The notes: generated from the letters alone by a model not told the origin. A stretch of 57,533 nt of DNA from Pseudomonadales bacterium (GCA_022361455.1 JAKSAW010000033.1:1-57533), one strand, 5' to 3'; counted from the stretch's first letter, positions 46,253 through 54,747 are shown. Numbers and translations are program-made.

Positions 46253-47323
46253 TTAACGTCGCTTAACTATTCCATCATTCAATTGTTGCTCAAAATGTTC
46301 AGTGATTGTGGTTTCGATTGGCGTATATTCCATACCCAAATCTTGCTTTGAGTAGCTATTATCAAACGCCAAACTGTAGCCCATATTATTTCTAACAAAC
46401 CCCTTATCCAAACCCAAAAATGGCGCACTCAATAACACCATAAACTTAGGAAGTTGATTCCGAGGGAAAGGATACTTAGAACCAAACTTAGATCTTAAAA
46501 TTTTCGCAAGCTGTAAATACGTTTTCGATGTACTGACCAAAATATGTCGACCCGACGCTTCCGCTTTTATGCCTGCTAGCACATGGGCCTCAGCAACATC
46601 GCGCACATCCACAACCCCAAACTCTAATTTGGGCGCACCAGTCAGCATAATCCCAGAGCCAAAATCTTTTAACACGCTAATGCTTTCGCTTTGGGTTGAG
46701 TTACTCAATGCAGGGCCGAAAACCAAACCGGGATTGATGACAACTAGCTTCCATCGATCTTGTTGCTGATTAATTTCCCAAGCAAGTTTCTCCGCAACCA
46801 ATTTTGAGTAGCAATAAGGCTGATGGGTTTCAGTGCTTGTGGTATTCCAATCTTGCTCAGTAAAACAAGATTTACCCTGATCCATCATATCTCTAGCATC
46901 GCCATAAATTGCCGCAACACTGGAAGTCAGCACCACGCGCTCTACTGATTCCGTGCGATTTGCCGCCTGCAAAACATTCTCGGTTCCTAGTTTAGCGGGA
47001 TCAATTAGTTGGGATTTTGGATCTTTAATATGACGCGAAATAAAAGGTGAAGCCGTATGAAAAACCAACTTACAACCCGCCATAGCCTCATCAAAGGAAC
47101 CGGGATCCAATAAGTCAGCCTTAAACAATGTAAGCTTACCCTTAGCGGACTCAGCCATTTTTAATAGATGGCCTACCTTATGATTGTCTTGCGGGTTTCG
47201 CACAGTAGCATGCACATCGAAACCACGATCTAATAGTTTCTTCACCAACCAAGAAGCGATATAGCCGTTACCGCCTGTCACCAACACAGGGGAACCAGTT
47301 TCCGGGGTGTAATCACTCGACAC
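46253..47323 (-). CDS. Extended SDR / dihydroflavonol-reductase-like epimerase family
   Basis: About 356 residues. VLVTGGNGYIASWLVKKLL (near 14-32) is the cofactor motif, and SVAAIYGDARDM with PYCYSKLVAEKLAWE gives Ser and YxxxK. The wording is that of NAD(P)-dependent 4-dihydroflavonol-reductase-like/3-beta-HSD-like extended SDRs. GTG at 47323 is preferred over the ATG at 47341, because AGGAG lies eight bases before the GTG and none precedes the ATG. Its substrate is not known; hydroxysteroid or hydroxy-lipid is possible. Confidence 0.83.
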   Translation of the reverse strand: MSSDYTPETGSPVLVTGGNGYIASWLVKKLLDRGFDVHATVRNPQDNHKVGHLLKMAESAKGKLTLFKADLLDPGSFDEAMAGCKLVFHTASPFISRHIKDPKSQLIDPAKLGTENVLQAANRTESVERVVLTSSVAAIYGDARDMMDQGKSCFTEQDWNTTSTETHQPYCYSKLVAEKLAWEINQQQDRWKLVVINPGLVFGPALSNSTQSESISVLKDFGSGIMLTGAPKLEFGVVDVRDVAEAHVLAGIKAEASGRHILVSTSKTYLQLAKILRSKFGSKYPFPRNQLPKFMVLLSAPFLGLDKGFVRNNMGYSLAFDNSYSKQDLGMEYTPIETTITEHFEQQLNDGIVKRR

Positions 47324-47558
47324 GATATTTTCTCCTAACATTCATAAGGATTTAGGCAGTCCTATGAGCGCCTATATTTGCAGTCTAAGCCTATTGAACA
47401 TCATATAGATTACATTGGCTAAAAAAACTTAAGGTTATGCCGCTAACGCATTTTTGGCTTTTTTGTCCACTGCTGAGGCATTTTTAACCATGGCACTGCC
47501 CAAAGATAGTCACCAAACTAGTGTTATTCATAAAGCCCGTGCATTTACAGGAACACCA

Positions 47559-48011
47559 ATGTCATCAGAAACACACTATCGCGCCTTGGAAGCGATGTAC
47601 CAGCTTGCACCCAATAATGAATATTACAAACCTTCTTTGACGATCAATGAAGGCACAGCAGAAATCTCTATTGACGTGAAACCCAACTTTTTTCATACGG
47701 CTGGCGGGGTTCATGGTTCAGTTTATTTCAAGCTATTAGACGATGCTGCTTTTTTTGCAGCAAATTCCCTAGAGCCTGAGGTATTCGTTTTAACTACTTC
47801 TTTTACTACCTACATTACTCGCCCTATCAATAGTGGCATCATGATTGCGAAGGGCAAGGTGGTTAACAAAAACCGTACGCAATGGATCGTTGAGTCTATC
47901 GTTTATGATGGTGAAAATCGCGAGATCGGTCGCGGCAATGGTATTTTCGTACGTTCTAAAAATGCTTTGGCTGAAATCCCCGGATATAAAGATTATATAG
48001 CGCAATATTAA
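47559..48011 (+). CDS. PaaI-family hotdog thioesterase
   Basis: 150 residues from ATG 47559, which has AGGAA five bases upstream; the earlier starts in this frame lack one. The hotdog fold is shown by FFHTAGGVHGSVYFKLLDDAAFFAANSL, here divided as FFHTAGGVHGS and FKLLDDAAFFAA, with the HGxxxFxLxDxA-like signature of acyl-CoA thioesterases of the PaaI group, then TTSFTTYITRPINSG. It hydrolyses acyl-CoA. The neighbouring convergent gene ends 5 bp away. Confidence 0.85.
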   Translation: MSSETHYRALEAMYQLAPNNEYYKPSLTINEGTAEISIDVKPNFFHTAGGVHGSVYFKLLDDAAFFAANSLEPEVFVLTTSFTTYITRPINSGIMIAKGKVVNKNRTQWIVESIVYDGENREIGRGNGIFVRSKNALAEIPGYKDYIAQY

Positions 48012-48016
48012 TAATA

Positions 48017-48883
48017 TCAGGTTGCCAGCAAGTTCTGACGACCGTAACGCGCGATCAAATCTTTTAACCAAGGTAATGCATCAGGATAAAAATCCAGATC
48101 CAGTACAAACTCCTGACCACGGGCAGCACTCTGTAAAAAGCAATCACCCCCTTTGAGATCCCATCTAGATAGATTGTGATGATAACTTAAAGGGGGTTTA
48201 TCTTGTGGGTAAAACCAACTCGGTAATTGCCAATAGCTTGGCTTAGAAGAATCAGCAGCTGTTAGCGTGAGTTTACAATCCGAAGTAGGAAATATCCCCG
48301 AACTGAAATTCATAGCGGCGCTTTTTCGACGCTTATCGTCCGCGATGTAAAGGGTATTGTATTCATCTCCACTAACTTGCAAATGAGGATGGTACTTAAG
48401 CCACTGACTTGACTGCACATCTTCTGAATCGACTTTCTTGATTTCACCAATTTGCAACCAACCCCAAAGGTGGTGACAACTCGGCGCCCCGGGAACAAAT
48501 CGCCACTTTCGATTAAATAACTCCACTGGCCGAAACAAGCCAAAGAAAAGAAAGACATCTCCTTGTTGAACTTGTTGCTTCTGCAAGTGCCCTTGTGCCG
48601 AACCCGTTTGCCCAAGCAATGGTCGCCAACCAGGTTGCCTTTCAAAAGCACTCTCTAGCAAATCCGGATCTAAGTGAGCACCGTGATGACCTTTAACCCT
48701 TGCCTTTGTTAATTGATGCACCAAACGACCTACCGGTATGTCTTCAAAGGCTATTTCCTTATATTGAATCGTGGAACGATCATCTGGAATCGGTAGCGCG
48801 AATAGTCGACCATCTGGGAAGATAGGATTAGGACAACCACCAGCTGATGAATCAAAACCCTTGCGACTTAAAATTAAACGCAT
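48017..48883 (-). CDS. Nmad3-family protein (nucleotide modification-associated domain 3)
   Basis: The 288 residues match the Nmad3 pattern from start to end: MRLILSRKGFDSSAGGCPNP with IFPDGRLFALPIPD, then AHLDPDLLESAFERQPGWRP, GQTGSAQGHL and GDVFLFFGLFRPV. Nmad domains were named for association with nucleotide and base modification in phages and bacteria; the chemistry of Nmad3 is not known to me. It follows the flavin reductase-like gene by 12 bp, so the two are probably co-transcribed. No methylase, kinase or phage gene is adjacent. Confidence 0.82.
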   Translation of the reverse strand: MRLILSRKGFDSSAGGCPNPIFPDGRLFALPIPDDRSTIQYKEIAFEDIPVGRLVHQLTKARVKGHHGAHLDPDLLESAFERQPGWRPLLGQTGSAQGHLQKQQVQQGDVFLFFGLFRPVELFNRKWRFVPGAPSCHHLWGWLQIGEIKKVDSEDVQSSQWLKYHPHLQVSGDEYNTLYIADDKRRKSAAMNFSSGIFPTSDCKLTLTAADSSKPSYWQLPSWFYPQDKPPLSYHHNLSRWDLKGGDCFLQSAARGQEFVLDLDFYPDALPWLKDLIARYGRQNLLAT

Positions 48884-48895
48884 CTATAACTCTCG

Positions 48896-49642
48896 TTAGT
48901 CATTGCAGACTTCCGTATTTTTGGCGACACCAGCTCGAAGTTTTTGCCTTTCTATTTTCTTGGCCATTCTGGCTGACAACCAACGGCCAGCTTTTCCCAA
49001 CCGCCAAGGTGCATAAATAGCATCAGTACCCGCGGCCAATTTTGATGATCTAGCTTTAGAAGTCAAACCGTATAGTTCGCGAAAATTCATCATCAAGGGA
49101 TTCCAACGATCTGGATCTATTTTTGAATGGCTTCCTTCCATTATAAGCTTTTCATTCACATGCACTCTTTCGATATTTAACTCAAATGCCTTTGTCGGCA
49201 GTGGCTTATCTTTATGACCGGCCCCAATGGTGTGCACTTTCGCTACCCGTGCTTCTAGCTGTACAGGACATTCAGCGATCCGAGGGGCCCTAACTCGATC
49301 CGAAGCTAGTGCGCTTGCCTCTGCAAGCGTGAATTTATCTTTAACCGATCGATACCCCAATATCTTTTTATGCGCAGGTACTTTACTGCAGCCTGTCGTT
49401 AGCGCAACCCTGTCGACCAAGTCAGCATTTTCAAACCCAGGCAGGTTTAACACACACTCACCGTTAGCCAACAAATTCTCGGTGGTTTTCGACGTTGCAT
49501 CTATACCTAGCATACAGGTCCACCCCAACCACCAAACAGACGAATTAGCAGCAATATTGGTGCTACCATCCTTGTTCATGGTGTTAATCAGAACAACTTG
49601 TGTACCAAAATAAAGAACCGCAGGCTCTACAACACGAAACAT
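48896..49642 (-). CDS. Flavin reductase-like (DIM6/NTAB) FMN-binding protein
   Basis: A 248-residue split-barrel protein of the flavin reductase-like family: VLINTMNKDGSTNIAANSS near the start, and CVLNLPGFENADLVDRVA with TTGCSKVPAHKK. It binds FMN or FAD and may reduce flavin for a partner or itself oxygenate. GAGGT precedes the ATG. The next gene on the strand is Nmad3, 12 bp away, an unusual pairing that may indicate a redox step in nucleotide modification. Confidence 0.85.
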   Translation of the reverse strand: MFRVVEPAVLYFGTQVVLINTMNKDGSTNIAANSSVWWLGWTCMLGIDATSKTTENLLANGECVLNLPGFENADLVDRVALTTGCSKVPAHKKILGYRSVKDKFTLAEASALASDRVRAPRIAECPVQLEARVAKVHTIGAGHKDKPLPTKAFELNIERVHVNEKLIMEGSHSKIDPDRWNPLMMNFRELYGLTSKARSSKLAAGTDAIYAPWRLGKAGRWLSARMAKKIERQKLRAGVAKNTEVCND

Positions 49643-49751
49643 GACTATACCTCAATCCGTTAACTCAAGAAGAATGAGTTAAAAGTATTTCATCTTAAGA
49701 GATTCAGGTCGGCCCGATTCTTGGCAGTGATTAATATCCACCCTATAGAAC

Positions 49752-49781
49752 AAAAAAGCCAAGACATTGTCTTGGCTTTTT
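49752..49781 (-). terminator. Intrinsic terminator of the small lipoprotein gene
   Basis: AAAAAGCCAAGAC-ATT-GTCTTGGCTTTTT is a 13-bp stem with T tracts on both strands, 25 bp beyond the lipoprotein gene. It also insulates the flavin reductase promoter. Confidence 0.93.
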
Positions 49782-49805
49782 CTAAAACAACACTCAATGA
49801 TCTTT

Positions 49806-50051
49806 TTAGTTTTGTAGGGTGAGCGCACCACTGTTAACACCTTCGGTTTCAACACTAAAGTCATCACCGTTACTAATACGCTTCACCTCAACACTCTGGA
49901 GAGTAACGCTAAAATTTACCGGCGGAGTAAGTGACGCAGAATCATCCCCGTCGTCAGAGGAGCCACCGCCTCCACCGCTGCCGCCTCCACCACATGCGAC
50001 CAATAACAATACCGACGTAGCTAACAGGCTTTTCTTAATTAATTTATTCAT
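49806..50051 (-). CDS. Small glycine-rich lipoprotein
   Basis: An 81-residue product with an SPII signal: ATSVLLLVACGGGGSGGGGG, where Cys20 follows LLVA. After the poly-Gly/Ser/Asp linker comes a short beta-like segment (PPVNFSVTLQSVEVKRIS). Poly-Gly after the lipobox is common in gammaproteobacterial surface lipoproteins. AAGG lies upstream. It starts 24 bp after the metallophosphoesterase stop codon, so both are probably on one transcript; a surface partner role is possible. Confidence 0.75.
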   Translation of the reverse strand: MNKLIKKSLLATSVLLLVACGGGGSGGGGGSSDDGDDSASLTPPVNFSVTLQSVEVKRISNGDDFSVETEGVNSGALTLQN

Positions 50052-50075
50052 TGTCTCTACCTTTTCTCATCGATA

Positions 50076-52259
50076 CTAAAATTGATAACCAACTAACAGA
50101 TGAACATCACCCACAGGCATTTGATAAGGCGTATCTAACGTAAAGTCTAACGATCCATTGTCTGCTGAATAAGCGCTCTGAGCGACAAGCTCACCAGCAT
50201 CAGCAACACCGTCTTTATCAGCATCAATATATAAGTTCACCTGAGAGATCTTGGTCTCATCTATATCGCCATCTGCTGATAGACTTAACTTCTCTAACTG
50301 TGCGTTTTCAGTATCACTAGTTAAAACGAAAGAAAGCACTATTTTTTCTTCGCCATCGTTTTGGAAAGTTTTATTGGGCAAAGTATTGTTTGCAACTTCT
50401 ATCGACCCTGAGCCTTCGCAAGTTTCAGACTCGTCATAACTCAACTTCAATCGCGCCCCATTGCCGGTCTCTTTAGAGTCAAAATCCACACCATTAAAAG
50501 AATCGGTCTTAAGAACTAGACCATAATTTCCATCTACTAGCCATTTCTGGATAATATCTGTTCCAGCCAAACTTATCTCAACAGTATCCTTCTTGGCGCC
50601 CGATGTTTCAGCTATCAAGTCACCAGTAATATCACCAACGCTACTCCAAGTTGCTGTTTCTTCATCCCAATCAGAATTAGCACTGTAAACACCGTAAGTG
50701 CCACCCACATCAGTAACGTTAATCACTAGGGAAGCAGCATTCGTATTAATACAGGTAGGCATATTGTTAAGATCAAACTTTAGTAGTGTGACCATTTCAC
50801 CCAATGAAAGATCGGTATTATCAATTAACAAACCATCTTCAGAACCATTAAAGTTTTCGTCAGCTTTACTCCTAGCTATAAAAGTATCGTCAGTCAAAGC
50901 GAGCGATATAAACTTATCTTCGGTGCCAGTTGAGCCAGCATTTTCAATCACACTCAGGTTATTGTCGGCGCGTGATAGAATCACCTTGTTGCCTACTTCG
51001 TTGGCTAGCCACCAATTAATGCCTTCAGGTAACACGGAAGTGTCAGCTGAACGCTGTTCTCGAGTAAGACCTACAACTTCACCATCAAATTGTGCCGTAC
51101 CTAAAACAAGCTCATCTTGCGAGACCTGAATAACTTTAAACTGCTGAATGCTGGCTAAATCAATAGTCCAATCTTTAGGTTGGTTAGCTGAGCGAGAAGG
51201 CGCCCCCCAGCTGCCTTCACCAACAAACACCGTACCACCATCAGTAACAGCTTCGTAACCATCAGCACTCGGCTTAACTGCATGAGTTAATTTATTAATA
51301 TGAGTATCTGATTCCACAACCAAATTCATGCCGTGATTATAGAACACCTCTGACCACCAGTTATAAAGCTCAGTATTGTCAGATTTTCCTGAATAATGAG
51401 GAAACATAGGTTTATGATATTGCGCAAAACGCCAAGAAACAGCTGCGCCTTCACTTTCTATATCATCTGCCAACCAAGAGTTCATTGCTGCTGCATGCGA
51501 AGACCAGCCACTATTTTGATATTGGCTATTTAAAGTATAAACACGCAGTAGAGGGGAAATATCGAATGCTCCATAAGTATCGTAGTTATTGCATTCACCG
51601 TCTTGGTTGAAATCAACACCAAACACCTTACAAAGCGTTTTGTAATCACCATCTTCATGATTACCATGGGTAGGCACTAAGGGATAAATTCTTTTGTAAT
51701 TTTGTCCATCAATGGTTTCTTCAGTAAAGGTCAATTCCCAATCACCTAAGAAGGTTCCCATATCCGCGAATGTATTGAGGTTCGTATAATCACCTCCATG
51801 CATGATAAATAGTGGGCGAATTTTGGAAATTAGAATATTACCTTGACGACGATTGCCCCAGCCTGTTCGAGTATCACCACCAGCAACGACAACAAAGGGG
51901 GAATTATCAGTTGGCGCCGTTTGGAACCAAAACCGCTGACCGCAACCATCTTGATCGCACACGCGATAATAAACGGGGGAGTTTTCTGGCAACCCAGTCA
52001 AACGAACAAAGTAACTTTTCAAAGCTAACTGAAAAGTGTGATCTGCTGTTGGAGAAATATCTGTCCAATTGCTCTCGTTAGTATCAAGGCCATAGCGAAC
52101 ATAAGGATTGGTGCTGGTTCCATTAGGTGAGAATCCAATTACCGCACTGTGGGCTGGATCATGATCCCAAATCAGTCGATTGAACCAGGTAGCAGCGCTG
52201 GCATTATAGGATGCCATCATAAGAGCTAACGCTAACAACGATAGAAATTGCCTTTTCAT
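50076..52259 (-). CDS. Secreted metallophosphoesterase with C-terminal DNRLRE-like domain
   Basis: The 727-residue protein has a signal peptide (LLALALMMASYNASAA) and an Fn3-like N-terminal domain. The phosphoesterase domain carries the purple-acid-phosphatase/calcineurin set GGDTRTGWGN, HGGDYTN, THGNHEDG and ESDTHIN. After about residue 440 comes a DNRLRE-like beta-sandwich (LLKFDLNNMPTCINTNAASL; WDEETATWSSVG), and near the end a DADKDGVADAGE loop that resembles a calcium-binding type III dockerin-like/EF-loop segment. It should hydrolyse phosphate esters outside the cell. GGGGA precedes the ATG. Confidence 0.85.
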   Translation of the reverse strand: MKRQFLSLLALALMMASYNASAATWFNRLIWDHDPAHSAVIGFSPNGTSTNPYVRYGLDTNESNWTDISPTADHTFQLALKSYFVRLTGLPENSPVYYRVCDQDGCGQRFWFQTAPTDNSPFVVVAGGDTRTGWGNRRQGNILISKIRPLFIMHGGDYTNLNTFADMGTFLGDWELTFTEETIDGQNYKRIYPLVPTHGNHEDGDYKTLCKVFGVDFNQDGECNNYDTYGAFDISPLLRVYTLNSQYQNSGWSSHAAAMNSWLADDIESEGAAVSWRFAQYHKPMFPHYSGKSDNTELYNWWSEVFYNHGMNLVVESDTHINKLTHAVKPSADGYEAVTDGGTVFVGEGSWGAPSRSANQPKDWTIDLASIQQFKVIQVSQDELVLGTAQFDGEVVGLTREQRSADTSVLPEGINWWLANEVGNKVILSRADNNLSVIENAGSTGTEDKFISLALTDDTFIARSKADENFNGSEDGLLIDNTDLSLGEMVTLLKFDLNNMPTCINTNAASLVINVTDVGGTYGVYSANSDWDEETATWSSVGDITGDLIAETSGAKKDTVEISLAGTDIIQKWLVDGNYGLVLKTDSFNGVDFDSKETGNGARLKLSYDESETCEGSGSIEVANNTLPNKTFQNDGEEKIVLSFVLTSDTENAQLEKLSLSADGDIDETKISQVNLYIDADKDGVADAGELVAQSAYSADNGSLDFTLDTPYQMPVGDVHLLVGYQF

Positions 52260-52631
52260 TTTATTCCCCAGGAATATTGCTTTTATCTGTAATCAGTATC
52301 GGCGTAATTCAAATGCGGCAAACATCAAATATATGTTTAGAAACAGAGATCTAGGGCTATCTGAGTGTTTGCCAACCAAAGCTTGGCACCATGGTACCAT
52401 TTGGTTGTTTTTCAAGATATGGGAGTTTTGTAACGGTATGAATCTGCGGGTGAAGGCTCAAGACTGCTCATTTAATGAGCGCAGTAAACATATCGTCTAA
52501 AGATGACAATTTTATGAATTGGGTTATCTAATACTATTAAAGGATTGTAGCGTTTTGCAACGAAAGGTGACCATTTAGCCACAGCCTAGGCCATACACGA
52601 GCTTCGGCTACAGTTGATGAATTTTTAGAGT
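52260..52631. other. 372-bp intergenic region
   Basis: It lies between the start of the metallophosphoesterase gene and the 3' end of the nucleotidyltransferase remnant, both on the minus strand, so it must hold the phosphoesterase promoter. I see a GCTCATT-T-AATGAGC inverted repeat at 52466-52480 and an ATGGTACCAT palindrome near 52390, but no ORF or RNA gene that I can support. Confidence 0.5.
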
Positions 52632-53114
52632 TCACAAATCATGCTTATCAAGCAGGCACTTTATCTGTTGAAGTGTTTTTAAGGAATCATCGGGCATACT
52701 CACAGCAGCACTAAGACTGCCATCATGGTGTTCCAAACAATCCATTAACAATTGGCGTATCCCCGCAACATTTGGCTCCGTTGGCAATATCGATTGTAGG
52801 TATACCTTTTCCAGCTGCTTCTCCTTGGTATCGAAGAAATCTCTTACATCCTCCAATGACCACTCTCCTCGCCTAATCGCTTTAAGCTGTTCTTTATGGC
52901 GCATCAGATCCATATCGCCTTCCAAAAGCAGCTGCTCGACTTCGTACAGAAGTCTAACTACGTGATACGCAAACTTCACATCATATCCAAACTCGTCAAT
53001 GATCTTCTGGCGCTTGCCTATGGGCTCCTTAGTTTGCATTTTATGAACTTGCGAATAAGCATAACCTTTAAATTTGGTCCAACAGCCTTTGTGTAAAAAT
53101 AGCTTGCTAGGAAT
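52632..53114 (-). pseudogene. 3' remnant of a predicted nucleotidyltransferase (COG3541-like)
   Basis: The readable part matches the C-terminal half of the COG3541/YcgL-like nucleotidyltransferase family: FKGYAYSQVHKM, then FGYDVKFAYHVVRLLYEVEQ, IRRGEWSLEDV and ILPTEPNVAGIRQLL. The N-terminal nucleotide-binding half, which carries the catalytic acidic residues, is missing. The open frame runs up to a TAA at 53115-53117, and the ATG at 53039 has no ribosome-binding site. It is on the same strand as, and downstream of, the kptA/phosphatase genes. I take it as a decayed member of the RNA-repair cluster. Confidence 0.65.
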
Positions 53115-53171
53115 TTAGGAGCGCCACCTAGAAGGCCCTTTTTATATAAACTGGTAAATGTACTAGCCACT

Positions 53172-53198
53172 AAAATTAATTGGGCTTAAGCAGCCCAA
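53172..53198 (-). terminator. Weak terminator after the phosphatase-like gene
   Basis: TTGGGCT-TAAGC-AGCCCAA (53180-53198) is a 7-bp stem; on the minus strand it is followed by TTAATTTTA rather than an unbroken T run. Confidence 0.5.
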
Positions 53199-53246
53199 CT
53201 CTCCTTTAAAAATGTAAAATAAACCTATGTTTCATTAAGGCGTAGA

Positions 53247-53579
53247 TTAATTCAATATCGCGGAAACCTTATCATTAACCTCACTAATTAATTCTTCATC
53301 CATATACTGATAATCGTCAGGAATATCTAAGATATGTACGGCTTTATGATCAAGCAACCGAGAAAAATCCGTGAGCAATTTATTTTTGTGTTTTTTCTCC
53401 ATCACAAAGATAAAATCAGCCCAGCGAATATCGGCTGGGCTGATAGTTTTGCGTGCTCTCGGACTAGTACCCGCTGACCTACAACTGAATCCCGGCCTCT
53501 TTCGCCACACAGCTTCAGCTGTAGGACTTCGCCATTGATTTCGGCTGCATATAAAAAGCAGATTAATCGATTCTTCCAT
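53247..53579 (-). CDS. Low-molecular-weight protein tyrosine phosphatase-like protein (COG4551-like)
   Basis: About 110 residues with the CX5R(S/T) phosphate-binding loop at the N-terminus (ICSRNQWRSPT: Cys11, Arg17, Ser18), the mark of LMW phosphatases. DIRWADFIFVMEKKHKNKL follows, and DIPDDYQYMDEEL near the end holds a candidate acid. It is shorter than classical LMW-PTPs (about 150), as is usual for this subgroup. The preceding kptA stop is at 53583-53585, and GTG (53582) or ATG (53579) is the start, so the two are translationally coupled. In this context the substrate may be an RNA end or a nucleotide rather than a protein; this is inference. Confidence 0.8.
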   Translation of the reverse strand: MEESINLLFICSRNQWRSPTAEAVWRKRPGFSCRSAGTSPRARKTISPADIRWADFIFVMEKKHKNKLLTDFSRLLDHKAVHILDIPDDYQYMDEELISEVNDKVSAILN

Positions 53580-53582
53580 CAC

Positions 53583-54125
53583 TCACATTAATGCTAGAAA
53601 CTCACTTGGCACATGATCAACCAACCAAACGCCGTTCTTTGATTTAAAGAAAGCAAAACCACCAGTCTTCATGCGCTCACAGTCAACACTAAAAATAACA
53701 GGCCTGCCATGTCGTTGACCAACATTCTTCGCTGTCTCAATTGTCGCAGACAAATGCACATGCTGGCGAGATTGCTTAATCAAACCATCATGTAAAATTG
53801 ATTCCACATTTCTATCTGCAGTGCCATGATATAGCACCAAAGGCGGATCAACGACTTCGAGATTCAAATTCACATCAATAGAATGACCTTGGTTAGCTCT
53901 CACTCGTTTACCAGATCGATCAATTGCAAATCGCTGTTTATCACTGCTCGCAACGATCTCACGAATCATTTGCTCTGTGAACGAAACGTTATTCGAGGCA
54001 GAATTAGCTACCAGCTCACCAATCTCGACCCAGCCCTCATCATCCATATTTAAAGCTAGTTTTTCCGGCTGATGCCTCAGTAGCAAACTTAGGAACTTGC
54101 TAGCACTTTTTAGATTCTTATTCAT
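53583..54125 (-). CDS. kptA: RNA 2'-phosphotransferase Tpt1/KptA
   Basis: 180 residues with the family tetrad in place: Arg17-His18 (LLLRHQP), Arg65 (KQRFAI), and Arg120 (SRQHVHLS); the HGT motif is at 100-102. Tpt1/KptA enzymes remove an RNA 2'-phosphate using NAD+, releasing ADP-ribose-1'',2''-cyclic phosphate, and some bacterial members ADP-ribosylate 5'-phosphorylated RNA ends. AAGAG precedes the ATG. It begins 12 bp beyond the terminator that ends the upstream HNH gene. A 2'-phosphate is the mark left by healing-and-sealing RNA ligation, so KptA next to RtcR points to RNA repair. Confidence 0.93.
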   Translation of the reverse strand: MNKNLKSASKFLSLLLRHQPEKLALNMDDEGWVEIGELVANSASNNVSFTEQMIREIVASSDKQRFAIDRSGKRVRANQGHSIDVNLNLEVVDPPLVLYHGTADRNVESILHDGLIKQSRQHVHLSATIETAKNVGQRHGRPVIFSVDCERMKTGGFAFFKSKNGVWLVDHVPSEFLALM

Positions 54126-54136
54126 TTATATCTCTT

Positions 54137-54170
54137 AAAAAAAGAGCAGCCATAAACTTAGGCTGCTCTT
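54137..54170 (-). terminator. Intrinsic terminator overlapping the HNH stop codon
   Basis: On the minus strand AAGAGCAGCC-TAAGTTTAT-GGCTGCTCTT is followed by T5. The 5' arm lies within the last codons of the HNH gene. It splits the tRNA/HNH segment from kptA, so kptA expression needs read-through or another promoter. Confidence 0.85.
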
Positions 54171-54715
54171 ATTAGGTCTTTACGAATACCGCTTTTAAGC
54201 ATTTGCATTTGATCTGCCAAAATATAATGGTTAGACAGATACAAATACTCATGTCGGCTGGGCACAAATGGCACAGCCAACAATGGCATTCCTGCTTCCT
54301 CTGGTGTTCGATCTCGTTTTGCGTTATTGCAAGATTTGCAACAAGCAACGAGGTTTTTCCAAGTACTTCGACCACCTTTGGATTGAGGAATAATATGGTC
54401 TCGTGTCAGTTCATTCGCTTTAAAGGTATTACCACAGTATAAGCACATGTGGCGGTCCCTTCGAAATAACATTCGGTTAGATAGCGGTGGAACATCAGCA
54501 ATGATTTTCGCACGACCATGGGTGGCGATTATTGCTGGAATCTCCAATTCGGATTGCAAACCATCGCGATTAAATCCACCTTTCAATACTGTCGCATTTT
54601 CACCGAATGCCCAGACAACTTTTTCATTCACCAGCAATGAACATGCGTCCTGGGCTGTTAGCCATTCAATTGGGTATCCAGTTTTGTCTAACCTTAAAAT
54701 CTGAGCATTTTCCAT
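54158..54715 (-). CDS. HNH endonuclease (McrA-like)
   Basis: 185 residues with a complete treble-clef HNH: CLYCG (Cys91, Cys94), TRDHIIPQSKGG (Asp106-His107), Asn121 in WKNLVACC and CKSCNN (Cys126, Cys129, Asn130). ATG at 54715 is favoured because GGGGGGAGG lies immediately upstream; a longer frame to 54790 would run through the tRNA-Gln-like gene. HNH proteins cut DNA or, rarely, RNA; this one lies within the RtcR-linked tRNA array, 32 bp after the last tRNA. Whether it cuts phage DNA, tRNA or nothing is unknown. Confidence 0.85.
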   Translation of the reverse strand: MENAQILRLDKTGYPIEWLTAQDACSLLVNEKVVWAFGENATVLKGGFNRDGLQSELEIPAIIATHGRAKIIADVPPLSNRMLFRRDRHMCLYCGNTFKANELTRDHIIPQSKGGRSTWKNLVACCKSCNNAKRDRTPEEAGMPLLAVPFVPSRHEYLYLSNHYILADQMQMLKSGIRKDLIRAA

Positions 54716-54747
54716 ATCCTCCCCCCTACATAATACGCCAAGTAAAT

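Noticed and set aside
48310..48651. 113-codon alternative frame within the Nmad3 gene
   Set aside because: The Nmad3 frame has family motifs throughout; this frame has none.
50698..51129. 143-codon ORF antisense to the metallophosphoesterase
   Set aside because: Shadow frame of a well-supported secreted protein gene.
52384..52399. TGGCACC sequence resembling a sigma54 -24 element
   Set aside because: No TTGC-like -12 element at the correct spacing.
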